From contig NZ_JYJK01000096.1 in NCBI RefSeq assembly GCF_003263785.1, positions 1 to 64,000 of the forward strand: 64,000 nucleotides of DNA, given 5' to 3'. The notes under the pieces are model-generated. The model ran no database searches. It was not told the origin of the DNA and saw only the letters and a list, made by a program, of their open reading frames with translations. This document shows positions 40,575 through 49,513 of the stretch, piece after piece (the first letter of the stretch is position 1; the number at the start of each line of letters is the position of its first letter). Source of the stretch: Vibrio variabilis. Its GTDB lineage: Bacteria; Pseudomonadota; Gammaproteobacteria; Enterobacterales; Vibrionaceae. Made by a program: the position numbers and the translations under genes.

Positions 40575-41714
40575 TTAAACAAACATAAAGCTATACAGGT
40601 AACCTGCACTTACCGCCATACCCAAAATTACCACCAAGAACGCCGCAATCACTTGGTTTTTGAAGATAGATTTAAGCAAGATAACTTCAGTCAGACTTGC
40701 CCCTGCACTACCAATAATCAAAGCCATGACTGAGCCTAGCGCCATACCTTTCTGTACTAGTGCAGCACTCAAAGGAATTACCGCTTCTGCACGAATGTAC
40801 AATGGAATACCAATGACTGCTGCGATAGGAATCGCATACCAAACCCCTTCACCTGCGTACTCTGCGATAAGGTCAGTTGGAATAAAGCCGTAAATGAGTG
40901 ACCCAAGTAGAATACCCACCAATAGATAAGGGAACACTTGCTTGAAATCTTTCCAAGTTGACTTCCAAATACGAACCCAACGATTGTCTTCTTTTGGTGC
41001 TGCTACTGCAGTGACGCAACACGCGCTGCCGTCTGCATTAATGCTAGCAATAGTCGGTTCTGGTTCTTTTTCTGCGTAGCATGATGTTGCCGGTGTTGGT
41101 GTTGAGCAAGAACTGTCCGCAGAGCAACTGCTTACGGCTGGCTTCACTGATTCAATTTTTGGTGAGCCACAGCTTGTAGACGTTGCGCATGACGATTCTT
41201 TAGTCGCAGCTGGTTTAGTGTCGCCGCAAGACGTACCACATGAGCTCGCCGTTTGTACCTCGTATGCCTCAGGTTTTACATAGCGCTCGAAACCCAATTT
41301 CTCTAATACATAGCCAGCTGTAACCGATACAAACATGGCAATCGCAAAGTAAAAGACAGCGACTTTAATGCCGAATGTCACGACAAATAGGCCAATGATC
41401 ACAGGGTTTAGCAGTGGGCTTGCGAACAAGAACACCATCATAGGGCCGAATCCAGCTCGGGCGCGCAGTAATCCTTTCAAGAAAGGAATGGTTGAGCACG
41501 AACAAAATGGAGTGATGGAACCAAGTAGTGCCGCAACAAAGTAACCTCTACCATTCTTTGAGCTAAGAATAGATTGGATCTTTTCTGGTGTTAGGAACTC
41601 TTGTAGAACACCGACAATGTAACTTATAGCCAAAAATAGAATAATTAACTCGGTCGCTAAGAAGGCGAACATGTTGGCGGTTTCTTTGGCCATTGAAAGG
41701 AATTCAGGGCTCAT
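40575..41714 (-). CDS. YraQ/DUF318-type permease with cysteine-rich loop
   Basis: Inner-membrane protein of 379 residues in the family that includes ArsP-like organoarsenical exporters and YraQ. Two groups of four or so membrane segments flank a long hydrophilic loop (about 155-240) with nine cysteines in repeated SC, SSC and CC patterns. The first half carries the PFCSCSTIPF motif of the family. GAGGAGG precedes the ATG. A 22-base inverted repeat at 41730-41751, like ArsR-type operators, lies directly upstream. This supports a metal(loid)-related role, but the substrate is unknown. Confidence 0.78.
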   Translation of the reverse strand: MSPEFLSMAKETANMFAFLATELIILFLAISYIVGVLQEFLTPEKIQSILSSKNGRGYFVAALLGSITPFCSCSTIPFLKGLLRARAGFGPMMVFLFASPLLNPVIIGLFVVTFGIKVAVFYFAIAMFVSVTAGYVLEKLGFERYVKPEAYEVQTASSCGTSCGDTKPAATKESSCATSTSCGSPKIESVKPAVSSCSADSSCSTPTPATSCYAEKEPEPTIASINADGSACCVTAVAAPKEDNRWVRIWKSTWKDFKQVFPYLLVGILLGSLIYGFIPTDLIAEYAGEGVWYAIPIAAVIGIPLYIRAEAVIPLSAALVQKGMALGSVMALIIGSAGASLTEVILLKSIFKNQVIAAFLVVILGMAVSAGYLYSFMFV

Positions 41715-41729
41715 ATTAGCCTCCTCTAA

Positions 41730-41751
41730 TAATTCGATATATTTCGAATTA
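41730..41751. promoter_or_regulatory. Candidate ArsR/SmtB-type operator
   Basis: TAATTCGA at 41730-41737 is a perfect inverted repeat with TCGAATTA at 41744-41751, spaced by six bases, 15 bases before the permease start. Imperfect TTTCGATTAAAA repeats occur a little further upstream. No ArsR-type gene lies next to it, so the regulator would have to act from elsewhere. Confidence 0.5.
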
Positions 41752-41825
41752 TAGAAATAACTGAGATGAGATCAAGCTTTATTTCGATTAAAATAGAAAT
41801 AAAAGATAAGTCATTGAGTGCAAAC

Positions 41826-41852
41826 AAAAACAGCGCCATAAGGCGCTGTTTC
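41826..41852 (-). terminator. Intrinsic terminator after the cystine transporter gene
   Basis: On the minus strand AACAGCGCC pairs with GGCGCTGTT across a TTAT loop and is followed by T residues. It lies about 20 bases after the transporter stop. Confidence 0.82.
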
Positions 41853-41872
41853 ATTAGGAAGGTATCGTGAGA

Positions 41873-43240
41873 CTAAACTTTAGCTTCTTCTAGCGAGGCT
41901 TCTTTCTTCTTGAGTAGGCGGCTGGTAATAGTACCTGCTGTCATGGCGCCTGATACGTTTAGTGCCGTACGTGCCATATCAATAAGAGGCTCGATTGAGA
42001 TTAATAGGGCAGCAATGGTGACTGGAAGCCCCATAGCTGGGAGAACAATAAGTGCAGCAAAGGTTGCACCGCCGCCAACGCCAGCAATACCAAATGAGCT
42101 GATAGTGATGATAGCAATCAACGAAAGAATGAAGTTAAAGTCCATTGGGTCGATACCAACCGAAGGCGCAACCATGACGGCTAGCATCGCAGGGTAGATA
42201 CCCGCACAGCCATTTTGGCCGATTGTCGCACCAAATGAAGCTGAAAGGTTAGCAATCGCTGGTGGCACGTTCAGTTTTGTTACCTGAGCTTCTACGTTCA
42301 GTGGAATCGTCGCTGCTGAGCTTCGAGATGAGAATGCGAAGGTCAGTACAGGCCAGATCTTCTGGAAGTACTCTTTAGGACTAACGCCAACTAGGGATAC
42401 CAGTAAACCGTGCACGACAAACATTAGGAAAATAGCAAGGTAAGATGCAACGATGAAACCGAGCAGGTTAAGAATATCGCCAGCACTTGAAGTTGCTACA
42501 ACTTTTGCCATTAGAGCTGCGATGCCGTATGGCGTTAGAGCCATGATCATCTTAACCAGGCGCATAACGATAGACTGAGTTGCTTCAACAAAGGTACGAA
42601 TCGGTGATTCTAGTTCTTCTTTCTCGGCCATCACTTTACGTGCAGCGATGCCTGTTAGTACACCGAAGATAACAACGGCGATAATAGACGTTGAACGTGA
42701 GCCAGTCAGATCTGCAAATGGGTTCGTTGGAATGAAGCTAACCAGCATTTGTGGGATAGTTAGGTCACTTACGCGGTCTACTCGGTTTTCAAGGACGGCA
42801 ATACGAGCCGTTTCACGAGCACCTTCAGTCAGTCCTTCTGCACTTAGGCCAAATACTTGGGTAACAACAATACCGATAAGGGCAGAGATAGCTGTTGTTG
42901 CCAGAAGAATAGATATGGTTAGGCCACTAATTTTGCCCAGTGATCCGCCTTTTTCAAGCTTCACGACCGCTGCAATCATAGAGACTAGGACAAGTGGCAT
43001 GATGATCATTTTCAGCAGACCAACATAGCCGCGACCGACAACATTGACCCACTCTAGAGTGCCGCCAATAGCTGCATGACCTTCACCAAACAGAAGCTGC
43101 AGGCCAAGACCAAATGCGCTACCTAAAACCAATCCAAAAAGAACTAAGCGAGAGAGAGTGTGGTTTTTTTGCTGCTGTCCATACAAGAAATAGAGAATGC
43201 CCAAAAATACCGCGAGCGACGCGATAACCGCAATTGACAT
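41873..43240 (-). CDS. tcyP: L-cystine transporter (DAACS family)
   Basis: Sodium- or proton-coupled symporter of the dicarboxylate/amino acid family, 455 residues from the ATG at 43240, which has AAGGA upstream; a 33-codon upstream extension lacks support. The protein starts with a hydrophobic segment and shows the family motifs FSSRSSAATIPL, with the serine-rich re-entrant loop, and GQNGCAGIYPAM. Around eight membrane segments are expected. It is intact and followed by a terminator. Confidence 0.85.
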   Translation of the reverse strand: MSIAVIASLAVFLGILYFLYGQQQKNHTLSRLVLFGLVLGSAFGLGLQLLFGEGHAAIGGTLEWVNVVGRGYVGLLKMIIMPLVLVSMIAAVVKLEKGGSLGKISGLTISILLATTAISALIGIVVTQVFGLSAEGLTEGARETARIAVLENRVDRVSDLTIPQMLVSFIPTNPFADLTGSRSTSIIAVVIFGVLTGIAARKVMAEKEELESPIRTFVEATQSIVMRLVKMIMALTPYGIAALMAKVVATSSAGDILNLLGFIVASYLAIFLMFVVHGLLVSLVGVSPKEYFQKIWPVLTFAFSSRSSAATIPLNVEAQVTKLNVPPAIANLSASFGATIGQNGCAGIYPAMLAVMVAPSVGIDPMDFNFILSLIAIITISSFGIAGVGGGATFAALIVLPAMGLPVTIAALLISIEPLIDMARTALNVSGAMTAGTITSRLLKKKEASLEEAKV

Positions 43241-43405
43241 ATAAAGAATCCTTTTTTTCAACTGACGAAGTCCCCACTTAAGGTGTGGGAAATGGAAGTG
43301 TGGATGGCTAAAGTAACGCTTGCAGTGCACAGATGACAATAAGTAAAAGTTATTACTTAGAGGTGTAAGTTATATAGAGCGAGATTGTTAGAAATATTTT
43401 GCGAG

Positions 43406-44089
43406 TCAGTTGGCGTATTCGCTTAGTAGATCACGCATGTTTGCTGAGTTGTATGCGACGGACTTGGCGTTGTGAGGTTGTAACACACTGTATAGCATGG
43501 CTTTTGCAACCAGCTCTGCCGGGATTGGCGTGAAAGCGCGTAGTCGCCCGACCATAATAGGTGAGATCACCGCGAACAGTTTTTGCACCAGTACTTCGTC
43601 GCTGCGAATGTCGACTTCACGCCCGGCTAGTGGGCCAGGTCTGACAAAGACGACATGTTCAAAGCCCATTTGATTGATGCGCTGCTCCACTTTGCCTTTG
43701 CATTTTAAGTAGTGGGAGAGTGAGCGAGGTGAAGCGCCCAAACTGGACACAACAGCGATACGTTTAACACCAATCATCTTCATGGTTTGAGCAACGTCGC
43801 AGACCAAGTCGAGGTCGATCTTCTCTAATGCGGCTTTACTGCCGGCTTTTTTTAATGTGGTACCCAAGCAGATAAAACCAAGGGTTGGCGTAGGGTGGGT
43901 ATCATCCCAATCGGTGATCCTAAGTGCACCGTCCATGATTTGGTGTGTTTTATGATGGGTACTTTCAAGAGGGGAGCGGCACAATGCGTAAACAGTGTCG
44001 ATATGCGATGTTTCCTCAAGTAGGGAAAGCAATTTACCACCAACCAGTCCTGAGCTTCCGGCAATAATCGCATTGTAGTTGTGCTGCAT
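43406..44089 (-). CDS. NAD(P)-binding Rossmann-fold oxidoreductase
   Basis: Short-chain-type protein of about 227 residues with the nucleotide-binding motif AIIAGSSGLVGGKLL at the N-terminus, in the group of HTATIP2/YbjT-like atypical reductases. The conserved SSLGASPRSLSHYLKCKG segment contains the Y-x-x-x-K pair of the family. The start at 44089 (MQHNYNAIIAG) is chosen over an upstream methionine because it places the Rossmann motif near the N-terminus. Substrate unknown. Confidence 0.75.
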   Translation of the reverse strand: MQHNYNAIIAGSSGLVGGKLLSLLEETSHIDTVYALCRSPLESTHHKTHQIMDGALRITDWDDTHPTPTLGFICLGTTLKKAGSKAALEKIDLDLVCDVAQTMKMIGVKRIAVVSSLGASPRSLSHYLKCKGKVEQRINQMGFEHVVFVRPGPLAGREVDIRSDEVLVQKLFAVISPIMVGRLRAFTPIPAELVAKAMLYSVLQPHNAKSVAYNSANMRDLLSEYAN

Positions 44090-44174
44090 AAAAAAGTCCC
44101 ACTCATCAAGATGTAGTGGGACTATAGTCAAAATCTGGCTAACGTGTTGTGATTACATAGACATATAGATAAAG

Positions 44175-45059
44175 CTAATCAATTTCCGCCGCCGTTAGAT
44201 CTTGCTTTCTTAACTTCTCTCGAAGCGTTTCCATTGCTACTTTCTGAATTTGTCGTACGCGTTCTCGAGTTACTCCGACAATACTACCGACTTCTTCGAG
44301 TGTTTTAGGCTCATCATCAAGAAGGCCGAAGCGATGGTAGAGAATGGTCTTATGTTTATCTGGCAAGCCATCAACTAAGCTGACCAATTCCTTGTTTAAA
44401 TTCTGTGTGACAATGTCACGTTCTGGTAGTTCGAACACATCATCATCGTCGATCGTTTGCAGGTGATCTTTCTTATCGCCATCGTCATCCCAACCATTAT
44501 CGAGGGACAGTGACTGCTCTGATAGCTTAAGTAACTTACTTACCTCGTCTGCAGAGCGGCCAGTTTTCTCTGCAATTTCTGCAAAGGTAGGCTCATGTTT
44601 GCCTTCTCTTCGTAGTTGATGGGCGGCCTTGCTGCATTCGCGAATTTGTTTGGTTACATGAACGGGAACGCGGATAGTGCGTCCTTGGTTCATAATAGCG
44701 CGGTCTATCGCTTGCTGGATCCACCAAACCGCATAAGTTGAAAAGCGGTAGCCAAGCTCCGGATCAAATTTGTCGACAGCCTGAATGAGGCCAATGTTGC
44801 CTTCGTTAATAAGGTCATAAAAGTCGAGTCCGCGATTGGCGTAGCGCTTTGCGGTTTTAATCACCAAGCGTAAGTTGGCGTTAATCAAACGCTGCCTCGC
44901 TTCAACATCGCCCGTGCGGGCTTTGCGAGCTATTAGCCTTTCTTCTTCGGCGGTGAGCAGGTTGTGACTAGATACCTGTTTAAAGTAACTAGTACCAATA
45001 TTGGCAGTATCATCCTTGTATGTGGAGCTTTGTTGAGCACGGTTTACTTCAAGTTTCAA
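44175..45059 (-). CDS. RpoS-like group 2 sigma-70 factor
   Basis: Sigma factor of 294 residues. Region 2 is seen as RLVIKTAKRYANRGLDFYDLINEG with FSTYAVWWIQQAIDRAIM, and region 4 as VGVTRERVRQIQKVAMETLR. It lacks region 1.1, as expected for RpoS-type proteins. The usual RpoS gene sits beside nlpD, which is not here, so this is more likely a paralogue such as the RpoX or RpoQ proteins described in vibrios; I cannot assign which. The 730-base AT-rich upstream region may hold its regulation. Confidence 0.85.
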   Translation of the reverse strand: MKLEVNRAQQSSTYKDDTANIGTSYFKQVSSHNLLTAEEERLIARKARTGDVEARQRLINANLRLVIKTAKRYANRGLDFYDLINEGNIGLIQAVDKFDPELGYRFSTYAVWWIQQAIDRAIMNQGRTIRVPVHVTKQIRECSKAAHQLRREGKHEPTFAEIAEKTGRSADEVSKLLKLSEQSLSLDNGWDDDGDKKDHLQTIDDDDVFELPERDIVTQNLNKELVSLVDGLPDKHKTILYHRFGLLDDEPKTLEEVGSIVGVTRERVRQIQKVAMETLREKLRKQDLTAAEID

Positions 45060-45790
45060 ATTAACCCCTTACCAACTGCATCATTGGCTTATTATTAGTT
45101 TTATAATTTATGTGAATGTAAGCTCACACTCACTCCATAAATTACTATAACTTCATAACAATGAACAGCGTACGTTTACTAGAAACTTAAACATACCAAT
45201 AACATTATTGTTTTTTGATTCGAAGGATAGTTAGACAGAAGTAGAAAATAATAATCGTTCGTATATAAATCGTAATTTATAGAGATCAGAGCTGTGGTCC
45301 GTATCATATTGAAATAACTGGTTATTAGTCTTTTTATAAAGTCGCATGCATTCGTCAATGAATCTGGACGGTAATTAATGATGTTCTTGTAAACCTATAT
45401 TAATTTTAAAAGTTTACAGGTGGTTGTGTTGCGTCTTGAAAGAAGGGGCTGTTAGTCCACTGAGCATGTTTGGAGTGATCTACTGTGATATTCCACATCG
45501 AATGGTGTTTTTAAACGATATATCACGAAAATTAGTGATTTTGGCTGTAGTCGATGTGATTGTTTGTTTTTGTGACTTTTACTCCAAAAATAGATGTAAC
45601 CTAGGCTATGTTGCGCAAAATTTTTACAGAATTGTTACAGGTGAGGTGTCTTTTATAAACTCATGCTTTGCCATGAAAATACGAGTGTTTTATCATTTTT
45701 ACACAATAGCTCGTGCTATTAACACATTTCATTAAACTATAGTCTAAGATAACGTTAAGAATTATAAAATATTAGTTTGGACACAACAGA
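45060..45790. other. Long AT-rich intergenic region upstream of sigma factor gene
   Basis: About 730 bases with strong A+T bias. It contains the sigma-factor promoter and the promoter of the small protein at 45791. A 103-codon frame at 45424-45735 has no ribosome site or recognisable features and is not called. No hairpin terminator or clear operator was found. A small RNA cannot be ruled out. Confidence 0.4.
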
Positions 45791-46081
45791 ATGAATACAG
45801 AACTCAAACAAAAAATTGAAGAACTATTGTTGCTCGCCAAATCTCAGGGTGTTTCTATTATTGGAGTTGTTGATACTCCTGGCAGCGATGATTGTCGTAT
45901 TTTTAAATCTATCGAAGTAGACTGCAAAGCAGGTACTCGCAACTTGGACAGTTTGCTAATGGGGCAGCACTGTAAGGCGGATAAGGCGTGCTGCCAATCA
46001 TGTAATTTGGCTAAACCAAGAGTCTCTGATGATGGCTTGGCGATGCTGTTCTCTGAACTACGTGAAGAAGAAACGGTTTAG
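45791..46081 (+). CDS. Small cysteine-rich protein of unknown function, 96 residues
   Basis: I do not recognise it. It is a cytoplasmic-looking protein with a charged helical start and six cysteines, including the cluster HCKADKACCQSC, which could bind a metal ion or form disulphides. It is the first plus-strand gene after the sigma-factor gene, which is divergent. A ribosome site is weak. Coding seems real because of the well-defined start and stop, the hydrophilic composition and the cysteine pattern, but no homologue can be named. Confidence 0.6.
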   Translation: MNTELKQKIEELLLLAKSQGVSIIGVVDTPGSDDCRIFKSIEVDCKAGTRNLDSLLMGQHCKADKACCQSCNLAKPRVSDDGLAMLFSELREEETV

Positions 46082-46352
46082 TCATTGTTGACACTTTCTA
46101 TAAAACTAGGCTGCAAACCATGATGTCGGGGCATGAGTTCTCTTATACATACCTGTGTTGGCGGCCTATCTTTCTAACTCCTGTGATCCAATTTCCTACT
46201 GTTGGTGATTATTAAAATTATTCATGTACTTAGTTGGCCAGATTCGGTTGGTTTGAGAACGTGACACGCGTACACTGTCCTCAAACGACTTTTAGACTAA
46301 GCAAGAGTTGTACGAGTTTAAAACAGGCTCTGCTCTATACCAACATAGCGAA

Positions 46353-47390
46353 ATGGACACCATGCTAAGCAATCAATTTGACCCTCAGATTCAAAATCAC
46401 ATCGATCAAAAAACGAAACCTCTCGGTGCTCTCGGTGAGCTAGAACATGTTGCCGCGCAGCTCGCCAAAATTCAAAGTCACGCCCGTGGCCAATTTGTAA
46501 ATAAAATTGCCCTGCCTAACCCTAAGGTTGTCGTGTTCGCAGGCGATCACGGCATCGCAGAGCAGGGTGTGAGTATTGCGCCCAGTGCGGTGACGCAGCA
46601 AATGGTGACAAACTTCCTTGCTGGCGGAGCTGCGATTAACTGTTTTTGTCGAGCGAACGACATTGATTTTCAAGTGGTCGACTGCGGCATGCTAGCACCT
46701 ATTGAAACCCAATCTTCTCAGTTATTACTTAGTCGTCTTGGTTGTGGAACCACGGACTTTTCAACTCAGCCAGCAATGAGCGCATCGCAGCTTTCTCAAG
46801 GTATAGAGGGTGGACGCGAGATCGTGAATCAGTGCGTGGCGGACGGAGCTGATTTATTGATTTTTGGCGAGATGGGGATTGGCAATACCAGCTCAGCATC
46901 CGCTCTGCTTTCCGCGTTGACCGATCTTTCAGTGGTAGAAAGTGTTGGCCTTGGTACCGGTATCAATCCAGAACAACTATCGAGAAAGACGGCTTTGGTT
47001 GAACAAGCGCTATCTCGCTTTGATGAGCGAGATGTGATGTCGGTTCTGGCGCAGCTAGGCGGATTTGAAATTGTTCATATGGTTGGTGCGTTTTTGCAAG
47101 CAAGTAAGCAGCAAGTTCCTGTACTTGTCGATGGCTTTATTGTCTCAGTTGCCGCGCTAGCCGCATGCAAGCTTGAACCAGCAGTACGTGACTATTTGAT
47201 TTTCTCTCATGTCTCGAATGAAGGTGCACATCGGTTTGTTTTGGATGAGCTTAACGCAGCACCGCTACTGGATTTGTCTTTGCGTCTAGGTGAGGGCACT
47301 GGTGCAGCATTGGCGCTGCCCCTCATTCGTTGCGCGGTTGAGTTTTACAATGAAATGGCGAGCTTTGAGAGTGCTGGAGTAACGGTGTGA
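46353..47390 (+). CDS. cobT: Nicotinate-nucleotide-dimethylbenzimidazole phosphoribosyltransferase
   Basis: Makes alpha-ribazole 5'-phosphate for the lower ligand of cobalamin. Motifs include KTKPLGALGELE, VVVFAGDHGIAEQGVS, FGEMGIGNTSSASAL and the C-terminal LRLGEGTGAALALPL with the catalytic glutamate. The ATG at 46353 is chosen; a longer TTG reading from 46308 is less likely. The stop overlaps the cobS start by GTGA. First gene of a cobTSUC operon. Confidence 0.9.
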   Translation: MDTMLSNQFDPQIQNHIDQKTKPLGALGELEHVAAQLAKIQSHARGQFVNKIALPNPKVVVFAGDHGIAEQGVSIAPSAVTQQMVTNFLAGGAAINCFCRANDIDFQVVDCGMLAPIETQSSQLLLSRLGCGTTDFSTQPAMSASQLSQGIEGGREIVNQCVADGADLLIFGEMGIGNTSSASALLSALTDLSVVESVGLGTGINPEQLSRKTALVEQALSRFDERDVMSVLAQLGGFEIVHMVGAFLQASKQQVPVLVDGFIVSVAALAACKLEPAVRDYLIFSHVSNEGAHRFVLDELNAAPLLDLSLRLGEGTGAALALPLIRCAVEFYNEMASFESAGVTV

Positions 47391-48169
47391 GTGGGCAAGT
47401 CTCGTTTTGGCGCTATCAGTGGCAACTGTTCTGTTTGGCGCTGAGTTTTTTCTCAAGACTGCCGATACCCGCTAGTACCCCATATTCTGCTGAAAGAATG
47501 AATCGATCTGGGCGTTATTTCGCTTTGGTTGGCGTGTTATTGGGGGCTTTGTGCGGTGGGCTTTTCACGGTTGTTGATGGGCTTTTGCCGACCAGTATCG
47601 CAGTCGTTATCACCATGGTGTTTAGCCTGCTGCTCACTGGTGCGTTTCACGAAGATGGTCTCGCAGACATGGCCGATGGTATTGGTGGAGGGATGACCCA
47701 AGAGCGCCGTCTAGAGATCATGAAAGACAGCCGTCTCGGCACTTACGGTGTGGCGACCTTAGTCATGGCTCTGCTTTTGAAATATGCCGTCTTGGTCGAG
47801 CTGTCCGCACAAGTTAACCTATTTGCTGTTTTCGTTATCGGATACGCGTTCAGTCGTGCCGTCGCCGCTTCGCTTATTTCCGCGATGCCTTACGTGTCCG
47901 ACCCTAAAGGGAGCAAGAGTAAACCCCTTGCCAATACACAGACTCCCGGCGAACTGGTATTTTTGGCACTGTGTGGGGTGCTGCCTGCCTTGATGTACGA
48001 CATGACGTTGGCGGCGAGCCTGATTGCTTTTGCCTTGGTATTTCGCATCGTATTTACTAAATGGCTTTTGGCACGTTTAGGTGGTTTTACGGGTGACTGC
48101 TTGGGTGCAGCGCAGCAGTTGGTTGAGCTAATGACTTACGTGCTCATGTTAATGGTTTTTTTGGGGTAG
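47387..48169 (+). CDS. cobS: Adenosylcobinamide-GDP ribazoletransferase (cobalamin synthase)
   Basis: Inner-membrane enzyme joining adenosylcobinamide-GDP and alpha-ribazole, 260 residues with about six membrane segments. Motifs: FFSRLPIP near the start, GAFHEDGLADMADGIGGG, RRLEIMKDSRLGTYG and GGFTGDCLGAAQQ. It starts at GTG 47387, overlapping cobT by four bases, so the two are translationally coupled. Confidence 0.93.
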   Translation: MSGQVSFWRYQWQLFCLALSFFSRLPIPASTPYSAERMNRSGRYFALVGVLLGALCGGLFTVVDGLLPTSIAVVITMVFSLLLTGAFHEDGLADMADGIGGGMTQERRLEIMKDSRLGTYGVATLVMALLLKYAVLVELSAQVNLFAVFVIGYAFSRAVAASLISAMPYVSDPKGSKSKPLANTQTPGELVFLALCGVLPALMYDMTLAASLIAFALVFRIVFTKWLLARLGGFTGDCLGAAQQLVELMTYVLMLMVFLG

Positions 48170-48179
48170 TGAGATAGCG

Positions 48180-48746
48180 ATGACGGTGGAGTTAGTCTTG
48201 GGCGGTGCCCGTTCTGGTAAGTCGCGCTTTGCTGAGCAAAGAGTTCTCTCATTATGTGAATCGGGTGATCGTGACCAGTGTGTTATGACCAAACATTATT
48301 TAGCTACTTCAGAGCCACTGGATGAGGAAATGCAGCGACGCATCGCTCATCATCAGCAGCAGCGCGGTGACGGCTGGACAGAGTGGGAAGTTCCCCTAAA
48401 GTTGTCGGCCGAACTGATGACGTTTTCTAATTATGATGTCGTCTTGGTTGAATGCTTAACCTTGTGGCTCAACAATGTCATTTACTATGCACAGCAGAGC
48501 GGCGGTGATGTAGAGCAAGAGATTGAGCGTGCCATTGCATCGTTAGTCGAAAGCCTAGAACGTTGTGAAGCCCACATTATACTGGTATCCAACGAAGTTG
48601 GCCTTGGTGTGGTGCCGTTGGGCGAAGTGTCACGTTTGTTTGTCGATAATGCAGGAAGAATGAATCAGCGCGTCGCTGCGATCGCGCAGCAGGTGACTCT
48701 GGTGGCGGCTGGATTACCTCTGGTGCTAAAGGGAGCTGCTCAATGA
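48180..48746 (+). CDS. cobU: Adenosylcobinamide kinase / guanylyltransferase
   Basis: Bifunctional cytoplasmic enzyme of 188 residues that activates adenosylcobinamide to its GDP form. The P-loop GGARSGKS is at residues 8-15, followed by ECLTLWLNNV and SNEVGLGVVP motifs. It starts ten bases after cobS and overlaps cobC by four bases. Confidence 0.92.
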   Translation: MTVELVLGGARSGKSRFAEQRVLSLCESGDRDQCVMTKHYLATSEPLDEEMQRRIAHHQQQRGDGWTEWEVPLKLSAELMTFSNYDVVLVECLTLWLNNVIYYAQQSGGDVEQEIERAIASLVESLERCEAHIILVSNEVGLGVVPLGEVSRLFVDNAGRMNQRVAAIAQQVTLVAAGLPLVLKGAAQ

Positions 48747-49366
48747 AAGTGAACGTGTTTTTAATGCGCCATGCGAAAGTCGATGGTGCCGCTGCCCTTT
48801 ATGGCCATACTGATGTCGGTATTAAGGCTGAACATAATAGTCAGGCGCTCCAAGCTTTATTGAGTGAGTCCCTTGATATAAACCGGGTGGTCAGTTCGCC
48901 ACTGTCCCGATGCATGAGCCTTGCAGAGCCTTTTAGTGAACAATCTGGTATTGAACTTAACATTGAACCCGCATTCGCTGAAATGAATTTCGGTGATTTC
49001 GATGGTGTACCTTTTGACCGTATGTCAAAAGAAGAGTGGCAAACGCTAGAGCCGTTCTGGACAACGCCTGTTACGTGCCAGTTACCCAATGCAGAAACGC
49101 TTGAAGATTTTCACCTGAGAGTGAGCAGGGCTTGGCATCGGCTCCTTCAAACCCATCAACATACCCTTCTTTTTTGTCACGGCGGGGTCATTCGCCAAAT
49201 TCTAGCGAATGTCCTCGACCTCGATTGGCGCAATCCGAAGCTTTATGCGGCGCTTGCGATCGGTAATGCGACCGTGACACAGCTGCAGTTTGATTCGCGC
49301 TATCCTTCGATGATAAGCGTTAAGGTGATTGGGCAGCCGATATCTTCTTTTACCTTGATAGATTGA
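48743..49366 (+). CDS. cobC: Alpha-ribazole phosphatase, histidine phosphatase family
   Basis: Removes phosphate from alpha-ribazole 5'-phosphate, 207 residues. Phosphoglycerate-mutase-like fold with catalytic H10 in LMRHAKVDG and the second histidine in LLFCHGGVIRQ. The ATG overlaps the cobU stop (ATGA), so it is the last gene of the cobTSUC operon. Confidence 0.88.
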   Translation: MKVNVFLMRHAKVDGAAALYGHTDVGIKAEHNSQALQALLSESLDINRVVSSPLSRCMSLAEPFSEQSGIELNIEPAFAEMNFGDFDGVPFDRMSKEEWQTLEPFWTTPVTCQLPNAETLEDFHLRVSRAWHRLLQTHQHTLLFCHGGVIRQILANVLDLDWRNPKLYAALAIGNATVTQLQFDSRYPSMISVKVIGQPISSFTLID

Positions 49367-49513
49367 ATCTTAGGCCACCCTGTCTCACGCCACACGACGT
49401 TCCTAACTGATTGAAAATTATTAAGCATTGATAATTGGTGTATCTGTCTCCATATTAGTTCGTATATGTATTGCTATATGCACAGTCACATAACGATCTA
49501 CTAGGGAAAGCTT

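Noticed and set aside
45424..45735. 103-codon open frame upstream of the cysteine-rich small protein
   Set aside because: No ribosome site, atypical composition and no recognisable feature; it lies in an AT-rich intergenic region.
46082..46352. Possible B12 riboswitch before cobT
   Set aside because: No B12-box-like sequence or matching fold was seen by eye.
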